Both the position numbers and the translations under genes were made by a program. A stretch of 64,000 nt of DNA from an uncultured Bacteroidales bacterium (GTDB taxonomy: Bacteria > Bacteroidota > Bacteroidia > Bacteroidales > Porphyromonadaceae): the NCBI GenBank assembly GCA_902489445.1, contig CABTZX010000003.1, forward strand, positions 1 to 64,000. Direction: 5' to 3'. This document shows, piece by piece, positions 37,776-46,751 of this stretch (position 1 is the first letter of the stretch; every line of letters starts with the position of its first letter). The notes beneath the pieces are model-generated. The model was given only the letters and a program-made list of their open reading frames with translations, was not told where the DNA came from and searched no databases.

Positions 37776-37779
37776 CACA

Positions 37780-38832
37780 ATGGCAAGCGACAACGAGAAC
37801 AGACCTAAGCTCGAGCTGCTCGGCTTGAACGACGATGAGCTGGCGTCCTTTGCCGTATCTTTGGGCATGCCACGCTACGCCGGCAGGCAACTCGCCGAAT
37901 GGCTGTACAAAAAATGCGTTGTTTCGTTCGACGAAATGACCAATATATCGCTAAAGTTCCGTACCATTCTCAAGGAACGCGCCACTATTGGCAGGGAAGA
38001 ACCCGTTGCGGTACAGGAATCGCGTGACGGTACGCGAAAATATCTCTATGCGCCTCGCGAAGGACACTGCGTGGAAGCGGTTTACATCCCCGAAAAGGAG
38101 CGCGCCACGCTCTGTATTTCGTCGCAGATGGGATGCAAAATGAACTGCCTTTTCTGTATGACCGGAAAGCAGGGCTTTAACGGCAATCTCACCACCGCAG
38201 AGATTGTTAATCAGTACCTTTCGCTCCCCGAGCGGAAAAATATTACCAACATCGTGTTTATGGGTATGGGCGAGCCGCTGGACAATGTATCCAACGTGCT
38301 CAAAGCCATTGAGTGCCTCACGCTACCTAAGGGGATTGCCATGAGCCCGAGACGCATAACGCTCTCTACCGTAGGGGTAGAGCCGGGGCTGACGCGCTTC
38401 CTCGAAGAGTGCGATGCCCACCTGGCAATCAGCCTTCACTCGCCCTTCCATGAGGAGCGAATGAACCTGATGCCCGTAGAGCGCGCCGTACCGTTAGAGG
38501 AGCTTTTGAAGAAGTTGGCAAAATACAATTTCATCGGACAAAGGCGACTCACCTTTGAGTACATCGTCTTTGGCGGATTGAACGATACCTTAGCGCACGC
38601 CAAACGGCTGCATCGCTTACTCCGATCGCTCAACTGCCGCGTCAATTTGATACGCTACCACGCCATCCCCGGCGTATCCCTTCCGCGATGCGATGAGGAG
38701 CGGCTCGCTCAATTCTGCCGCGCCCTTGAGGAATTAGGCATCTCCGCAACCGTGCGAGCCTCCCGTGGCGAGGACATAGCCGCCGCCTGCGGTATGCTCT
38801 CCACCCAAAAGAACCGCGCCCATTCCCTCTAA
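37780..38832 (+). CDS. rlmN: Dual-specificity 23S rRNA/tRNA (adenine-C2) methyltransferase RlmN
   Basis: Radical-SAM enzyme that methylates A2503 of 23S rRNA and A37 of some tRNAs. It is 350 aa. The 4Fe-4S motif is GCKMNCLFCMTGKQGF; also FMGMGEPLDN and SLHSPFHEERMNLMP. A conserved Cys near the end (IAAACGML) is the second catalytic Cys in the family. It is the last gene of the run from pyrH and is followed by a terminator. Confidence 0.96.
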   Translation: MASDNENRPKLELLGLNDDELASFAVSLGMPRYAGRQLAEWLYKKCVVSFDEMTNISLKFRTILKERATIGREEPVAVQESRDGTRKYLYAPREGHCVEAVYIPEKERATLCISSQMGCKMNCLFCMTGKQGFNGNLTTAEIVNQYLSLPERKNITNIVFMGMGEPLDNVSNVLKAIECLTLPKGIAMSPRRITLSTVGVEPGLTRFLEECDAHLAISLHSPFHEERMNLMPVERAVPLEELLKKLAKYNFIGQRRLTFEYIVFGGLNDTLAHAKRLHRLLRSLNCRVNLIRYHAIPGVSLPRCDEERLAQFCRALEELGISATVRASRGEDIAAACGMLSTQKNRAHSL

Positions 38833-38872
38833 CCCACCCAACAAAGCATTTCTATTAGGAAACAATTCGCCC

Positions 38873-38912
38873 ATCCCTACGAAGGAGTTCTTTCCTTCTT
38901 AGGGATGTTTTT
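38873..38912 (+). terminator. Rho-independent terminator after rlmN
   Basis: ATCCCTA-C-GAAGGA and TCCTTC-T-TAGGGAT form a stem of about 13 pairs with one internal mismatch and a short loop, followed by GTTTTTG. Confidence 0.85.
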
Positions 38913-38937
38913 GTTTATTCCTCTATAGATGTTCGAT

Positions 38938-39021
38938 AAATCCTTTAAATGATTTATATAAACTACTTAAAGGATTTATACGCGTACTTTAAAGGATTCG
39001 TACAAATCATTGAAACAATTT
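38938..39021. repeat. Class B palindrome array B1 (4 units, 22-bp pitch)
   Basis: Four 18-bp units near AAATCCTTTAAAGGATTT at 38938, 38960, 38982 and 39004, separated by 4-nt spacers (ATAT, ATAC, GTAC). An in-phase CTCTATAG precedes at 38921 and GTATGGAG follows at 39031. It lies in the 352-bp gap between rlmN and the convergent YeiH gene; the rest of the gap holds the rlmN terminator and two weak inverted repeats (39089-39117, 39130-39157). Confidence 0.9.
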
Positions 39022-39184
39022 ATCGAAAAGGTATGGAGGATTGGTTGCACTGAATGGAAGAAACGCTTCAAAGAGACTATACAAAGAGGCGGGCAGCACC
39101 GATTGGGTACCGCCCGCTTAAATTGTCATTCCGAAGAAAAAAGGTTTGTTTCGGAAGCCGCAATATATGGATTAAATTAGCACG

Positions 39185-40231
39185 TTAGGGGAGGGCGAAG
39201 CGTACCAGCAGGTAGCCGCCGACGGTCAGCCACACGTAGAGGATGAGTGCCAGCAGGAAGGGCTTCGCACCGGCAGATCGGAACTTGGCAAACGTAGCAT
39301 CCATCCCCAGCGCTACCATCGCCATCGTGAGAGCAAAATCATCGATCTTTTTGATGCTGCCGGTAATCGTAGTGTACAAATCGGCTAATCCTACTGACGT
39401 AGCGGCTTGGCTCAGCAGCGTATTAACAAAGATGAGTGCCAAAAACCAAATGGCAAACCAAGGAATGGGAATACGGCTCTTGCCCTCAGTTGCAGCAGTT
39501 CGCTTTCCGCAAAAGAATCCCACAATCACCAGGAAAGGCGCCAGCAACACTACGCGAAGCATCTTGGTAATGGTAGCGGTAGCGGCAATCTCCTCTCCCA
39601 TAGCACCACCGGCTCCGGCCACGTGAGCCACCTCGTGCACGGTACTACCGGTGTAAATAGCCATTTGATGCGGCGTAAGCCCCAAAATACCGGTACTATG
39701 AATGAGCGGATAGAGGAACATGCTCAGCGTACCAAAGAGCACCACGGTAGCAACGGCAACCACCGTTTTCTCCGGTTTAGCCTTAAGCACGGATTCAGTA
39801 CCTAAAACGGCGGCCGCTCCGCAGATAGCACTTCCCGAACCGACTAACAGCGATGTGTCGCGATCAAGGTGCAATAGTCTCCCCACGCCCAAACCGAGTA
39901 GCGCAGTAGTCGTTACTATGGTAAGATCTACGAGGAAAGCACCCCAGCCGGCAGCCACAAAGTCGCTCACGGAAAGGCGGAACGCGTAAAAAACAATCGC
40001 CAAACGAAGAATACGTTTCGCTGAAAATTTGAGCCCCGGCTCCCACTCAGCAGGAAAGCTCCCACGCAACGTATTAGCGTATATCATCCCCATCAGCACG
40101 CCAATAATGAGAGGTGAAAGGCGTAGCGTTTGACTAAACAAAGGCCACTGCCCCACGAGCAAAGCAGCTGCAGAAAAGAAAGCGACAAAAAGTACCCCTT
40201 GAAGGAGGCCATCACGTTCGTTTGTATTCAT
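39185..40231 (-). CDS. YeiH/UPF0324 family permease
   Basis: Membrane protein of 348 aa with about ten hydrophobic segments. The family signature GSGSAICGAAAVLGTESV is present, with two-fold permuted motifs such as GSTVHEVAHVAGAGGA later. Members are annotated as putative sulfate exporters on thin evidence. It starts 2 bp after the CpsB-like phosphatase gene, so it is apparently the last gene of the polysaccharide operon. Confidence 0.85.
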   Translation of the reverse strand: MNTNERDGLLQGVLFVAFFSAAALLVGQWPLFSQTLRLSPLIIGVLMGMIYANTLRGSFPAEWEPGLKFSAKRILRLAIVFYAFRLSVSDFVAAGWGAFLVDLTIVTTTALLGLGVGRLLHLDRDTSLLVGSGSAICGAAAVLGTESVLKAKPEKTVVAVATVVLFGTLSMFLYPLIHSTGILGLTPHQMAIYTGSTVHEVAHVAGAGGAMGEEIAATATITKMLRVVLLAPFLVIVGFFCGKRTAATEGKSRIPIPWFAIWFLALIFVNTLLSQAATSVGLADLYTTITGSIKKIDDFALTMAMVALGMDATFAKFRSAGAKPFLLALILYVWLTVGGYLLVRFALP

Positions 40232-40233
40232 AA

Positions 40234-40968
40234 TCAGCTAAAAAGGGTATCGTTTGCTTCAATAAGTGTGCGTATGGGACGCTCAAAGCTTCGCGGCATA
40301 ACGGCTCGTGGCACAAACTTGCGAAGAACTTCGGGCTTATGCATATCGGTTCCAACATAGTCGTAGTAGCCTTCTTTCAAAAGCTGAGTGGCTCGTTTGC
40401 GAACGCTCTCACCGTACATTCCGCACAGCGAGAAGAGATTAAGCTGGAAAAGGCAGCCATTATACTTGATTTTGTCGTATTCCTCCATTGAGAGAAAGAG
40501 GAAGCGCTCGGGATGTGCCACTACGGGAACGGCTCCATAGGTAAACGGCAAAAAGAGGTGCTCAATAAAGTTATAAGCGGGTGCAGCAAAGCTTGTTTCA
40601 ACGAGCAATCGGTCACTTGTGCCAATATGTAGCAAAGGCTCGGCAATTCGCTCCTCAAAGTGCTCGTCAATCATGTATTCGCCCCCGAGGAAGCAGGGCA
40701 TTCCCTCCTCCTGATAGATGGGTTTTACCGTATCGAAGCGCTCCCGTAGCGTGGTGGAATTATTATTCGGATAGAGCGAAAATACGTGGGGCGAGAAGCT
40801 AACGCGGCAGATACCGCATTCACGCATCAGGTGCATCAGCTCCAAGCTTTCCTCTATATCGGCAACACCATCATCCACCCCTGGCAGGAGGTGACAATGA
40901 ATATCACTCATGCCACGGAGCCATCCGGCTTCAATGATGTTTACATCCCTATGGAGAAATCCCAACAC
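40234..40968 (-). CDS. CpsB/YwqE-type protein-tyrosine phosphatase (PHP fold)
   Basis: A manganese-dependent PHP-fold phosphatase of 244 aa that dephosphorylates the Wzc-type tyrosine kinase. Metal ligands appear in SDIHCHLLPGVDDG, in the FSPHV segment, and in VVAHPERF and GTDMH. It begins 6 bp downstream of wzc; the kinase/phosphatase pairing supports control of polysaccharide length or export. Confidence 0.9.
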   Translation of the reverse strand: MLGFLHRDVNIIEAGWLRGMSDIHCHLLPGVDDGVADIEESLELMHLMRECGICRVSFSPHVFSLYPNNNSTTLRERFDTVKPIYQEEGMPCFLGGEYMIDEHFEERIAEPLLHIGTSDRLLVETSFAAPAYNFIEHLFLPFTYGAVPVVAHPERFLFLSMEEYDKIKYNGCLFQLNLFSLCGMYGESVRKRATQLLKEGYYDYVGTDMHKPEVLRKFVPRAVMPRSFERPIRTLIEANDTLFS

Positions 40969-40974
40969 CGGTAA

Positions 40975-43488
40975 TTAGTCGGTTTCCTTACCATAAGTTC
41001 CGTACTCATACCCGTTGCTGTAACTTCCGTAATAACTATAGTAGTAACCGGTCGTACTGCTTGAGGCACCGCTTGCGTTAAGGACGAGGGTCATATTGCG
41101 GAAACGCTTTTCGAGGAACATGCGTTGCATATCGGCAAGCATATGACGCGGCAAGTGCCCTTCTCTAACTATGAAGAGGGTCATATCGCACACTCTGTTA
41201 GAGATTTGAGCGTCTGCCATATTCAAATAGGGAACATTGTCAATAATGATATAATCGTATTCCGCCCTAAGTGATTCAATAAGTTGCTCAAATCGTTTGC
41301 TGAGAAGCAGTTCGGTAGGATTGGGAGGAATAGCGCCAGCCGGAATAAAGTCGAAACCGGCTTCCACGTCAATGGAAACAATCACATCCTCCTTACTAAG
41401 CTTATTGTTAGCTAAGTAACCCGACAAACCGGCGGTATGACGCGACAATTTGTTCTGAAGCGCATCCGAAAGACTTCCCTTGCGTAAATCCGTATCCATT
41501 AGGAGTACCTTTTTTCCTTCGAGCATAGCTAAAGAGGCGGACAAATTAGCGGAGGTAAATGTTTTCCCTGAACCGGAGATGGCGGAAGTAAGCATTATTA
41601 CCTGTGGAGGCGTTCCCTCGCGCGACATAAACGATAGATTGGTACGGAGCACCATAAAGGCTTCGCTCACCACGCTGCGCGTATCGTGACGCACTACCAA
41701 TATATTACGAGCGCGCTCCTGTCGCTTTTGTTCGCGTTTCCGACGTTTGCTTTTGCGCAAAAGAAGATCTGTCCATTTTGCACGACTCTTATTCGTGCCG
41801 TGGTGATGTCGAACATAAGGAATTTCGCCTAAGAACGGTATAGTAGTATAGGTATCTAAATCCTTCCGACCGCGCACCTTGTTATTGAGCAACATACGCA
41901 GGTAAAGTATGCCGGAGGGTATCAGTAGCCCTAAGAGCACCGCCACAAGCCATATGATACTTTTTCGGGGCGCAATTGGCTTAGAACTACCGGTTGCAGG
42001 CTGAATAATACGTGTGTTAGCTTCTATCCCCTCCTTGTTGAGCGCATTTTGCTCGCGTGCATTCAAAAGGAATAGATAAAGCGATTCCTTCACCTTTTGG
42101 TCGCGATAGATGGAGCCTACGATCTTTTCCTTCATAGGTACCGATGAGATGCTGCCACGCGTTTTTCCTTCTTCCCGACTAATTGAGCGCAGCTGAATAG
42201 TTAGAGCGTTGATTTGGTTATCTACAGTCTTTATAACAGCTTGACGCATAGCGGCGATCTGGTTGTTAAGCGTTTCAATCATTGGGTTTTTATCGCTACC
42301 GGTGGCAACCAGCTGTTCCAGTTTGAGCAGAAGCGTATTGTACTCACTGATAAGCGAATTAGCATTCTGATCCGTTAGCCCCACGTTAGCCGGGATCAGC
42401 TGATTCTCATTCCGCGGATCGGATAGATATTCTTTAAGGAAGTTAGCTACAGCGAGTTGATTGTTCACCTCCATTAGCCGGCGGGTAATTTCAGCCGAGC
42501 CGGTGATATAGCTTTTTGCTTCGCTCTCTATATCAGCAATACTGTGTTCTTGCTTAAAACGTTCGATATCGCTATCCACCGTGCCCAACTCGTTACTAAT
42601 GATGGCAAGCCGTTCATCAATAAACGATTCCGTATGTTCTGCTATGCGCACTTTGTCGTTGCGTGCGTTTTCGTTATACACGGTAATGAGCGTATTGAGG
42701 AAGTCAGTAGCTATATTGGGGTTATGATGCCGCATCGAAAGCATAATAACGGTAGAGCTTTTCCCTTGCGGTGCTACGGAATACCATTTTTTGTATTGTG
42801 ACAATACAGCTTCATGTCTCGTTTTTTTGATATCTAATGTGCCAAACTCCTTGAAAGTAGGAAAGAGAGCTGACTTTGATACATACAATTTGCCCAATGG
42901 TGTAGCAACAGAATCTCCATAAGCTACGACGATGCTACTACCAAATGATCCGTGTAAGCTGCTTTTGAAGTGCGTGAGCCGTACCGAATCTACCCCGAGC
43001 CACTCTGCACGAAGGGAGAGATCCTCGGCAACATTATCATTGATAAAATCAATCTGTATCGGGGATTTACGGTACAGATCCTGTTTTCGAAAACCTTCGT
43101 CCTTGAGATACGCGATATTGAGTTGCAGGCGCTTTATCACCTCACCTATCACAAGATCTGTTTTCAATATTTGCTCCTCGTTTTCTATTTCGCTTCGTCC
43201 GCCACCTGCTGCCGCAAATCCGCTGTTCTGTAAAGCTTCCGTAAGCGCCGAGGTCCCGTCGGGCGTTGTTTTAATCAGTATGGAAGCGGTCCGCTGGTAG
43301 GTAGGTGACGTTCGTTTTAGGTAAAGGAATGCCATACAGAGGCTTACCACAAACACAACGACGAACCAATACCAATTACGCTTCAGTATATAGAGAATGT
43401 CTGATAGCGTTATAAACGATGCCGAGGAATTATTTACCGGAATTTCGCTTCCAAAGGATTCTTTCCGTTCGCTTTGATTGTAATCCAT
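40975..43488 (-). CDS. wzc: Polysaccharide co-polymerase and tyrosine autokinase (Wzc type)
   Basis: Inner-membrane protein of 837 aa. TM1 is near 38-58 and a large periplasmic Wzz/coiled-coil domain follows (about 60-510). TM2 lies near 520-540 with the usual Pro-rich start (PIAPRKSIIW). The cytoplasmic BY-kinase has Walker A SAISGSGKT, Walker A' VLLMDTDLRKG and Walker B YIIIDNVPY. The C-terminus is a tyrosine cluster with nine Tyr in about 20 residues, the autophosphorylation sites. It lies between wza and cpsB. Confidence 0.94.
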   Translation of the reverse strand: MDYNQSERKESFGSEIPVNNSSASFITLSDILYILKRNWYWFVVVFVVSLCMAFLYLKRTSPTYQRTASILIKTTPDGTSALTEALQNSGFAAAGGGRSEIENEEQILKTDLVIGEVIKRLQLNIAYLKDEGFRKQDLYRKSPIQIDFINDNVAEDLSLRAEWLGVDSVRLTHFKSSLHGSFGSSIVVAYGDSVATPLGKLYVSKSALFPTFKEFGTLDIKKTRHEAVLSQYKKWYSVAPQGKSSTVIMLSMRHHNPNIATDFLNTLITVYNENARNDKVRIAEHTESFIDERLAIISNELGTVDSDIERFKQEHSIADIESEAKSYITGSAEITRRLMEVNNQLAVANFLKEYLSDPRNENQLIPANVGLTDQNANSLISEYNTLLLKLEQLVATGSDKNPMIETLNNQIAAMRQAVIKTVDNQINALTIQLRSISREEGKTRGSISSVPMKEKIVGSIYRDQKVKESLYLFLLNAREQNALNKEGIEANTRIIQPATGSSKPIAPRKSIIWLVAVLLGLLIPSGILYLRMLLNNKVRGRKDLDTYTTIPFLGEIPYVRHHHGTNKSRAKWTDLLLRKSKRRKREQKRQERARNILVVRHDTRSVVSEAFMVLRTNLSFMSREGTPPQVIMLTSAISGSGKTFTSANLSASLAMLEGKKVLLMDTDLRKGSLSDALQNKLSRHTAGLSGYLANNKLSKEDVIVSIDVEAGFDFIPAGAIPPNPTELLLSKRFEQLIESLRAEYDYIIIDNVPYLNMADAQISNRVCDMTLFIVREGHLPRHMLADMQRMFLEKRFRNMTLVLNASGASSSTTGYYYSYYGSYSNGYEYGTYGKETD

Positions 43489-43528
43489 GAGGAACTTAGG
43501 TTTCTTTTCTGTAGTGGAATGGTGGTTT

Positions 43529-44353
43529 CTATTTGTTTGCCTTATTACCTAGGCGCGTCAGAGTCATTACAAGCGTTGCTACCGAAGTGGCACTACTGAT
43601 AACGCTCAGCCATACTCCTACATTGTTGTTTTGGTTGATACCGCTCATCTGTACACGAATGTTATTCGGATGGACGATAACCACATCGTTTTGCATCAGA
43701 TAATAGCAGGGCGACGTAAAGAACTCTTTCGAGCGCAGATCATGTACAAATATCGTTCGCTCGCCATCTATTTCGCGCACTATAGTCACATTGTCCCGTC
43801 TGCCGTATATAGTCATATCGCCCGCCATGCCGATAGCATCCAATAGGGATATACGTTCATTGTTAACAGTAAATGAACCCGGATGGTTCACTTCCCCCAA
43901 TACGGATATTTTGAAGTTCTGATACGTAATAGTGATGATGGGATCTTGCAGATAATTACCGGCAATTAGCTCTCTTGCAATCTTATCCGTAAGTTGTTGC
44001 TTGGTTAGCCCCGCCGCATTGATTTTACCTAATAATGGGAAAGTTATACTGCCATCGTTATTGACCAAGTGCCCTTGCAGATACTGGATGCCCATACCTC
44101 GCGACGATGCGCCTGTGTAGCTCACCATAGGTAAGTTGAACGGAGCAGCCAATTCTGGGTTTTTACTATTTACGGTTATGGATAGTATGTCGCCCGGCTG
44201 GATTAGGGGGTCAGCATGTATATATTGTTGCCGTTCACCGGTGGTAACGTCCTGAAGATAAAGAACATCCTTTGCGGAACCGCAACCGCCCAACAGCGTA
44301 ACGATTCCGGCAAATATGCCCATCCTTAGGGTTAATAAGAAAAACTTCTTCAT
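43529..44353 (-). CDS. wza: Polysaccharide export outer-membrane lipoprotein (Wza type)
   Basis: Export channel component of 274 aa from the ATG at 44353 (an ATG four codons earlier at 44365 is equally possible). The lipobox is VTLLGGC. A polysaccharide export domain follows (IQPGDILSITVNS), then one SLBB domain (ISVLGEVNHPGSFTVN). A C-terminal hydrophobic helix ends the protein, as in the short Bacteroidetes Wza forms. wzc is 40 bp downstream. Confidence 0.92.
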   Translation of the reverse strand: MKKFFLLTLRMGIFAGIVTLLGGCGSAKDVLYLQDVTTGERQQYIHADPLIQPGDILSITVNSKNPELAAPFNLPMVSYTGASSRGMGIQYLQGHLVNNDGSITFPLLGKINAAGLTKQQLTDKIARELIAGNYLQDPIITITYQNFKISVLGEVNHPGSFTVNNERISLLDAIGMAGDMTIYGRRDNVTIVREIDGERTIFVHDLRSKEFFTSPCYYLMQNDVVIVHPNNIRVQMSGINQNNNVGVWLSVISSATSVATLVMTLTRLGNKANK

Positions 44354-44414
44354 TATATCGAGCATTTAGCTATGATCCTACTATAGTTGATGCATCACAT
44401 TTCTCAATCACGGA

Positions 44415-44422
44415 CAAAGGTA
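44415..44422 (-). promoter_or_regulatory. Putative -7 element for the wza operon
   Basis: TACCTTTG on the minus strand, about 60 bp before wza. No clear -33 box at the usual spacing. Confidence 0.4.
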
Positions 44423-44442
44423 ATGAACAAAATCGTAAGGTA

Positions 44443-45627
44443 TCACTTTTCCTTTTTTGGTAGGGCAATTTTCTCTGCAGTTTCCTTTATCACCTTGTTG
44501 AAGCGCTTTCCTTGCTCCGAAGGCTCGTACGAAGTGGTTACGCGTGGCTTAGCCGTTGAGCCGGGCACATAGTCGTGCCGGAACATATTGATAAACAGAA
44601 TAAGTAGAGAAATTAGTAGTGGCCCGAAGATTACACCCCAAAAACCGAACAAACTCATACCGAAAATAACCCCAAATATGGTGATAAGCGGATGAATGTC
44701 CGCTAATTTCTTCTGTAACAAAAGTCGCGCCACATTGTCCGAGCCGCCTATCACAATCAGTCCATATGCCCATATTCCGATGGCTCCCACCCAATTGGCG
44801 GTTAGCGCAAAATAAATGCCCAAAGGTATCCATACAATCATCGTGCCAACCACGGGGATAATGGTCGAAAAGGCCGTCAGCACTGCGTAAAACAACGCTG
44901 CTTTTACCCCGAAAATGAGGTACCCGATGTAGGCAAAAATGCCCTGAATAATGGCAAGTAGTGGGATGCCCACCGCATTTGCCACAATGATGCTGCGCGA
45001 TTCCCTCACAAGGATGCGCTTATTATCGCGCGAAAAGGGCAACAGTTCCATAATGGCATTTTCAAAGGCGCTGCGTTCGTACAGCATATAAAAAAGCACA
45101 AACAGCATCATTATGCTATTGATTATCAGCGAATAGGTGCCACTTACGAGCATACTCACCACGCGTTGCCCGAATGAAGATATATACCCGAGATTATCTA
45201 TCGTGAGCAGCGTGATGCCGAACTGCTCTTCAACTTTGGCATTCCATTCGTTAACTTGCTGCATAATAGCATTATAATCGATGGTTGTGTTGCTGAATAC
45301 ATCTATCAGCATCGATACAATTCCTCCCAATGGAATAAGGAAAAACACAATTGCCTCGCCCACTAACAGTAGAGCGGCACCGCCTCTTTTCCAGTGATGA
45401 CGCTCAGTGAGCCGCCGCATCTGTCCGCGGAGCAGCACAAAGATGGTAAAAGCGCCCAAAAAACAACTCATGTAGCCCCATGCAGGCTTGCCAAATACGA
45501 TGAGTAAAAGTAGGATTAAGCAGAGCAAAGCCACCATAAAGATGTTGCGATTTGCTCTTGAGGTCAGCCCTTTCAGTCCTTCAGAAAGGGGTTCTTTTCC
45601 TTGTGTTTCGGTGTTAGGATCTGTCAT
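44443..45627 (-). CDS. AI-2E/PerM family permease
   Basis: Membrane protein of 394 aa with about eight hydrophobic segments and the long central soluble stretch (about 110-180) characteristic of the AI-2E transporter (PerM/TqsA) family. The family core appears at LLAIIQGIFAYIGYLIFGV and VPVVGTMIVWIPLGIYF. Members have been linked to autoinducer-2 export and to sodium/proton antiport; substrate not predictable here. It ends about 90 bp upstream of wza on the same strand. Confidence 0.85.
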   Translation of the reverse strand: MTDPNTETQGKEPLSEGLKGLTSRANRNIFMVALLCLILLLLIVFGKPAWGYMSCFLGAFTIFVLLRGQMRRLTERHHWKRGGAALLLVGEAIVFFLIPLGGIVSMLIDVFSNTTIDYNAIMQQVNEWNAKVEEQFGITLLTIDNLGYISSFGQRVVSMLVSGTYSLIINSIMMLFVLFYMLYERSAFENAIMELLPFSRDNKRILVRESRSIIVANAVGIPLLAIIQGIFAYIGYLIFGVKAALFYAVLTAFSTIIPVVGTMIVWIPLGIYFALTANWVGAIGIWAYGLIVIGGSDNVARLLLQKKLADIHPLITIFGVIFGMSLFGFWGVIFGPLLISLLILFINMFRHDYVPGSTAKPRVTTSYEPSEQGKRFNKVIKETAEKIALPKKEK

Positions 45628-45659
45628 ATTTTCAACAAACGGCTTATTCTTCCAACCGC

Positions 45660-45667
45660 CAAAGTTA
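45660..45667 (-). promoter_or_regulatory. Putative -7 element for the AI-2E family gene
   Basis: TAACTTTG (TAnnTTTG) on the minus strand, 33 bp before the start codon; no clear -33 box. Confidence 0.4.
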
Positions 45668-45920
45668 CCTTTTTCTTCTGAAAGCCGATTCTCTCTCGCG
45701 ACTCTACCCTATCCTCCTCACTTTTAGAGCAGATCAGAACTAATCGAACTCAATTAAAGCTGAGCAAAAGTGACCCAAAAACCTCCGATAATTTCCAATT
45801 TTCACTGACGAAAATGTCGCCTGCACAACCACAGCGCATCCCTCCTATTCATCCTCGCTTCCCCATCCGCCTGCGCACCATATTCTGCCATTTGTTCAAT
45901 TTCCCCCATTATCGCATATT

Positions 45921-45986
45921 GACACTAATCCGCCCACGTGTCCGCACCAATCCGTCTGTAGCCCGACACTAATCATCTGTCACATA
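45921..45986. repeat. Three tandem 22-bp units
   Basis: GACACTAATC, CGCACCAATC and GACACTAATC start at 45921, 45943 and 45965, exactly 22 bp apart. They sit in the 457-bp gap between the AI-2E family gene and tRNA-Gly. The rest of the gap (45668-45920) shows no gene or clear element. Confidence 0.6.
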
Positions 45987-46024
45987 CAAACGATGCTTTT
46001 CGTCATTTTCTTTACAGCGAGTTG

Positions 46025-46054
46025 TTTGTGATTTACTAAAAAGCACTACCTTTG
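46025..46054 (+). promoter_or_regulatory. Promoter of tRNA-Gly
   Basis: TTTG at 46025-46028, 18-bp spacer, TACCTTTG at 46047-46054; start expected near 46061, about 24 nt before the tRNA. Confidence 0.7.
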
Positions 46055-46084
46055 CACCGCTATGCTTGATGCGTGGCACCTAAT

Positions 46085-46157
46085 GCGGCAGTAGCTCAGT
46101 TGGTAGAGCATCAGCTTCCCAAGCTGAGGGTCGCGAGTTCGAGTCTCGTTTGCCGCT
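46085..46157 (+). tRNA. tRNA-Gly (anticodon CCC)
   Basis: Complete cloverleaf of 73 nt with a 7-bp acceptor stem (GCGGCAG with TTGCCGC, last pair G-T), D-loop AGCTCAGTTGGTAGAGC, anticodon stem TCAGC/GCTGA with loop TTCCCAA, and T-loop GTTCGAGTC. CCA is not encoded in full. Confidence 0.95.
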
Positions 46158-46276
46158 CCCACTCCACTGCTTCTTTCCCTCAATCAAGCTGGTCCGATGC
46201 GGAACGATTCCCCTGCCGCTCCCATTCCACTACTTCTTTCCCTCAATCAAGCCGGTCCGATGCGGAACGATTCCAC
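46151..46276. repeat. 63-bp tandem duplication including the tRNA-Gly 3' end
   Basis: TGCCGCTCCCA at 46151 (the last seven bases of the tRNA and what follows) recurs at 46214. The two 63-bp copies differ at a few positions. The second copy is not a tRNA; only the acceptor-strand end was duplicated. Confidence 0.85.
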
Positions 46277-46376
46277 AATCCTGCCCCTTAACTGCGCCGA
46301 TCCAACGCGAAACATCCCCCCAACCTCTTACGCATCTTCTCCCGCCCCTCTTCGCACCCCCTCCTACGATCATCCC

Positions 46377-46460
46377 GAAAGGTATATACCTCTCGCGCCA
46401 GATGTATATACCTATTGAGTGATATGTATATAAGTTTCAAGGGAAAGGTATATAGGTTTC
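46377..46460. repeat. Class A palindrome array A7 (4 units, 22-bp pitch)
   Basis: Cores at 46381, 46403, 46425 and 46447. It is followed in phase by purine-rich units. It lies between tRNA-Gly and a small orphan gene on the same strand. Confidence 0.92.
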
Positions 46461-46468
46461 GGGAGGAG

Positions 46469-46578
46469 GTGCGGGAGGGGGCAGAGAGAGGAATGGGCGA
46501 AGCTGAGAGAAGGATAGGGCAGGATAAGAGAGGGGAATGGAACGGGACAGAGAGAGGAATGGCGGCGGTTATTTGCCG
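46469..46578. repeat. Purine-rich 22-bp-pitch units following array A7
   Basis: Units start at 46469 (GTGCGGGA), 46491 (GAATGGGC), 46513 (GATAGGGC), 46535 (GAATGGAA) and 46557 (GAATGGCG), continuing the exact phase of the neighbouring class A array. Two inverted repeats follow (46620-46641; 46672-46699). Confidence 0.7.
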
Positions 46579-46706
46579 ATGCAGCATATAAGTCTTATAA
46601 TCTATTTAATTGATACTCAACCAATAAAAGTGATTATTGGTCGTAGCGAACAACACAGCAACAAAAATGTAAGAAGCAGAGAGAAAATCCCCTGCTTCTA
46701 AGCGAT

Positions 46707-46740
46707 TTTGCCGTTTTTAGTGTGATAACAACTAAATTTG
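46707..46740 (+). promoter_or_regulatory. Putative promoter of the 82-aa orphan gene
   Basis: TTTG at 46707-46710 and TAAATTTG at 46733-46740, with a spacer of 22 bp that is slightly long for the consensus. The -7 box is 11 bp from the ATG, so the transcript would be almost leaderless or use another site. Confidence 0.35.
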
Positions 46741-46751
46741 CAAACAGGAGT

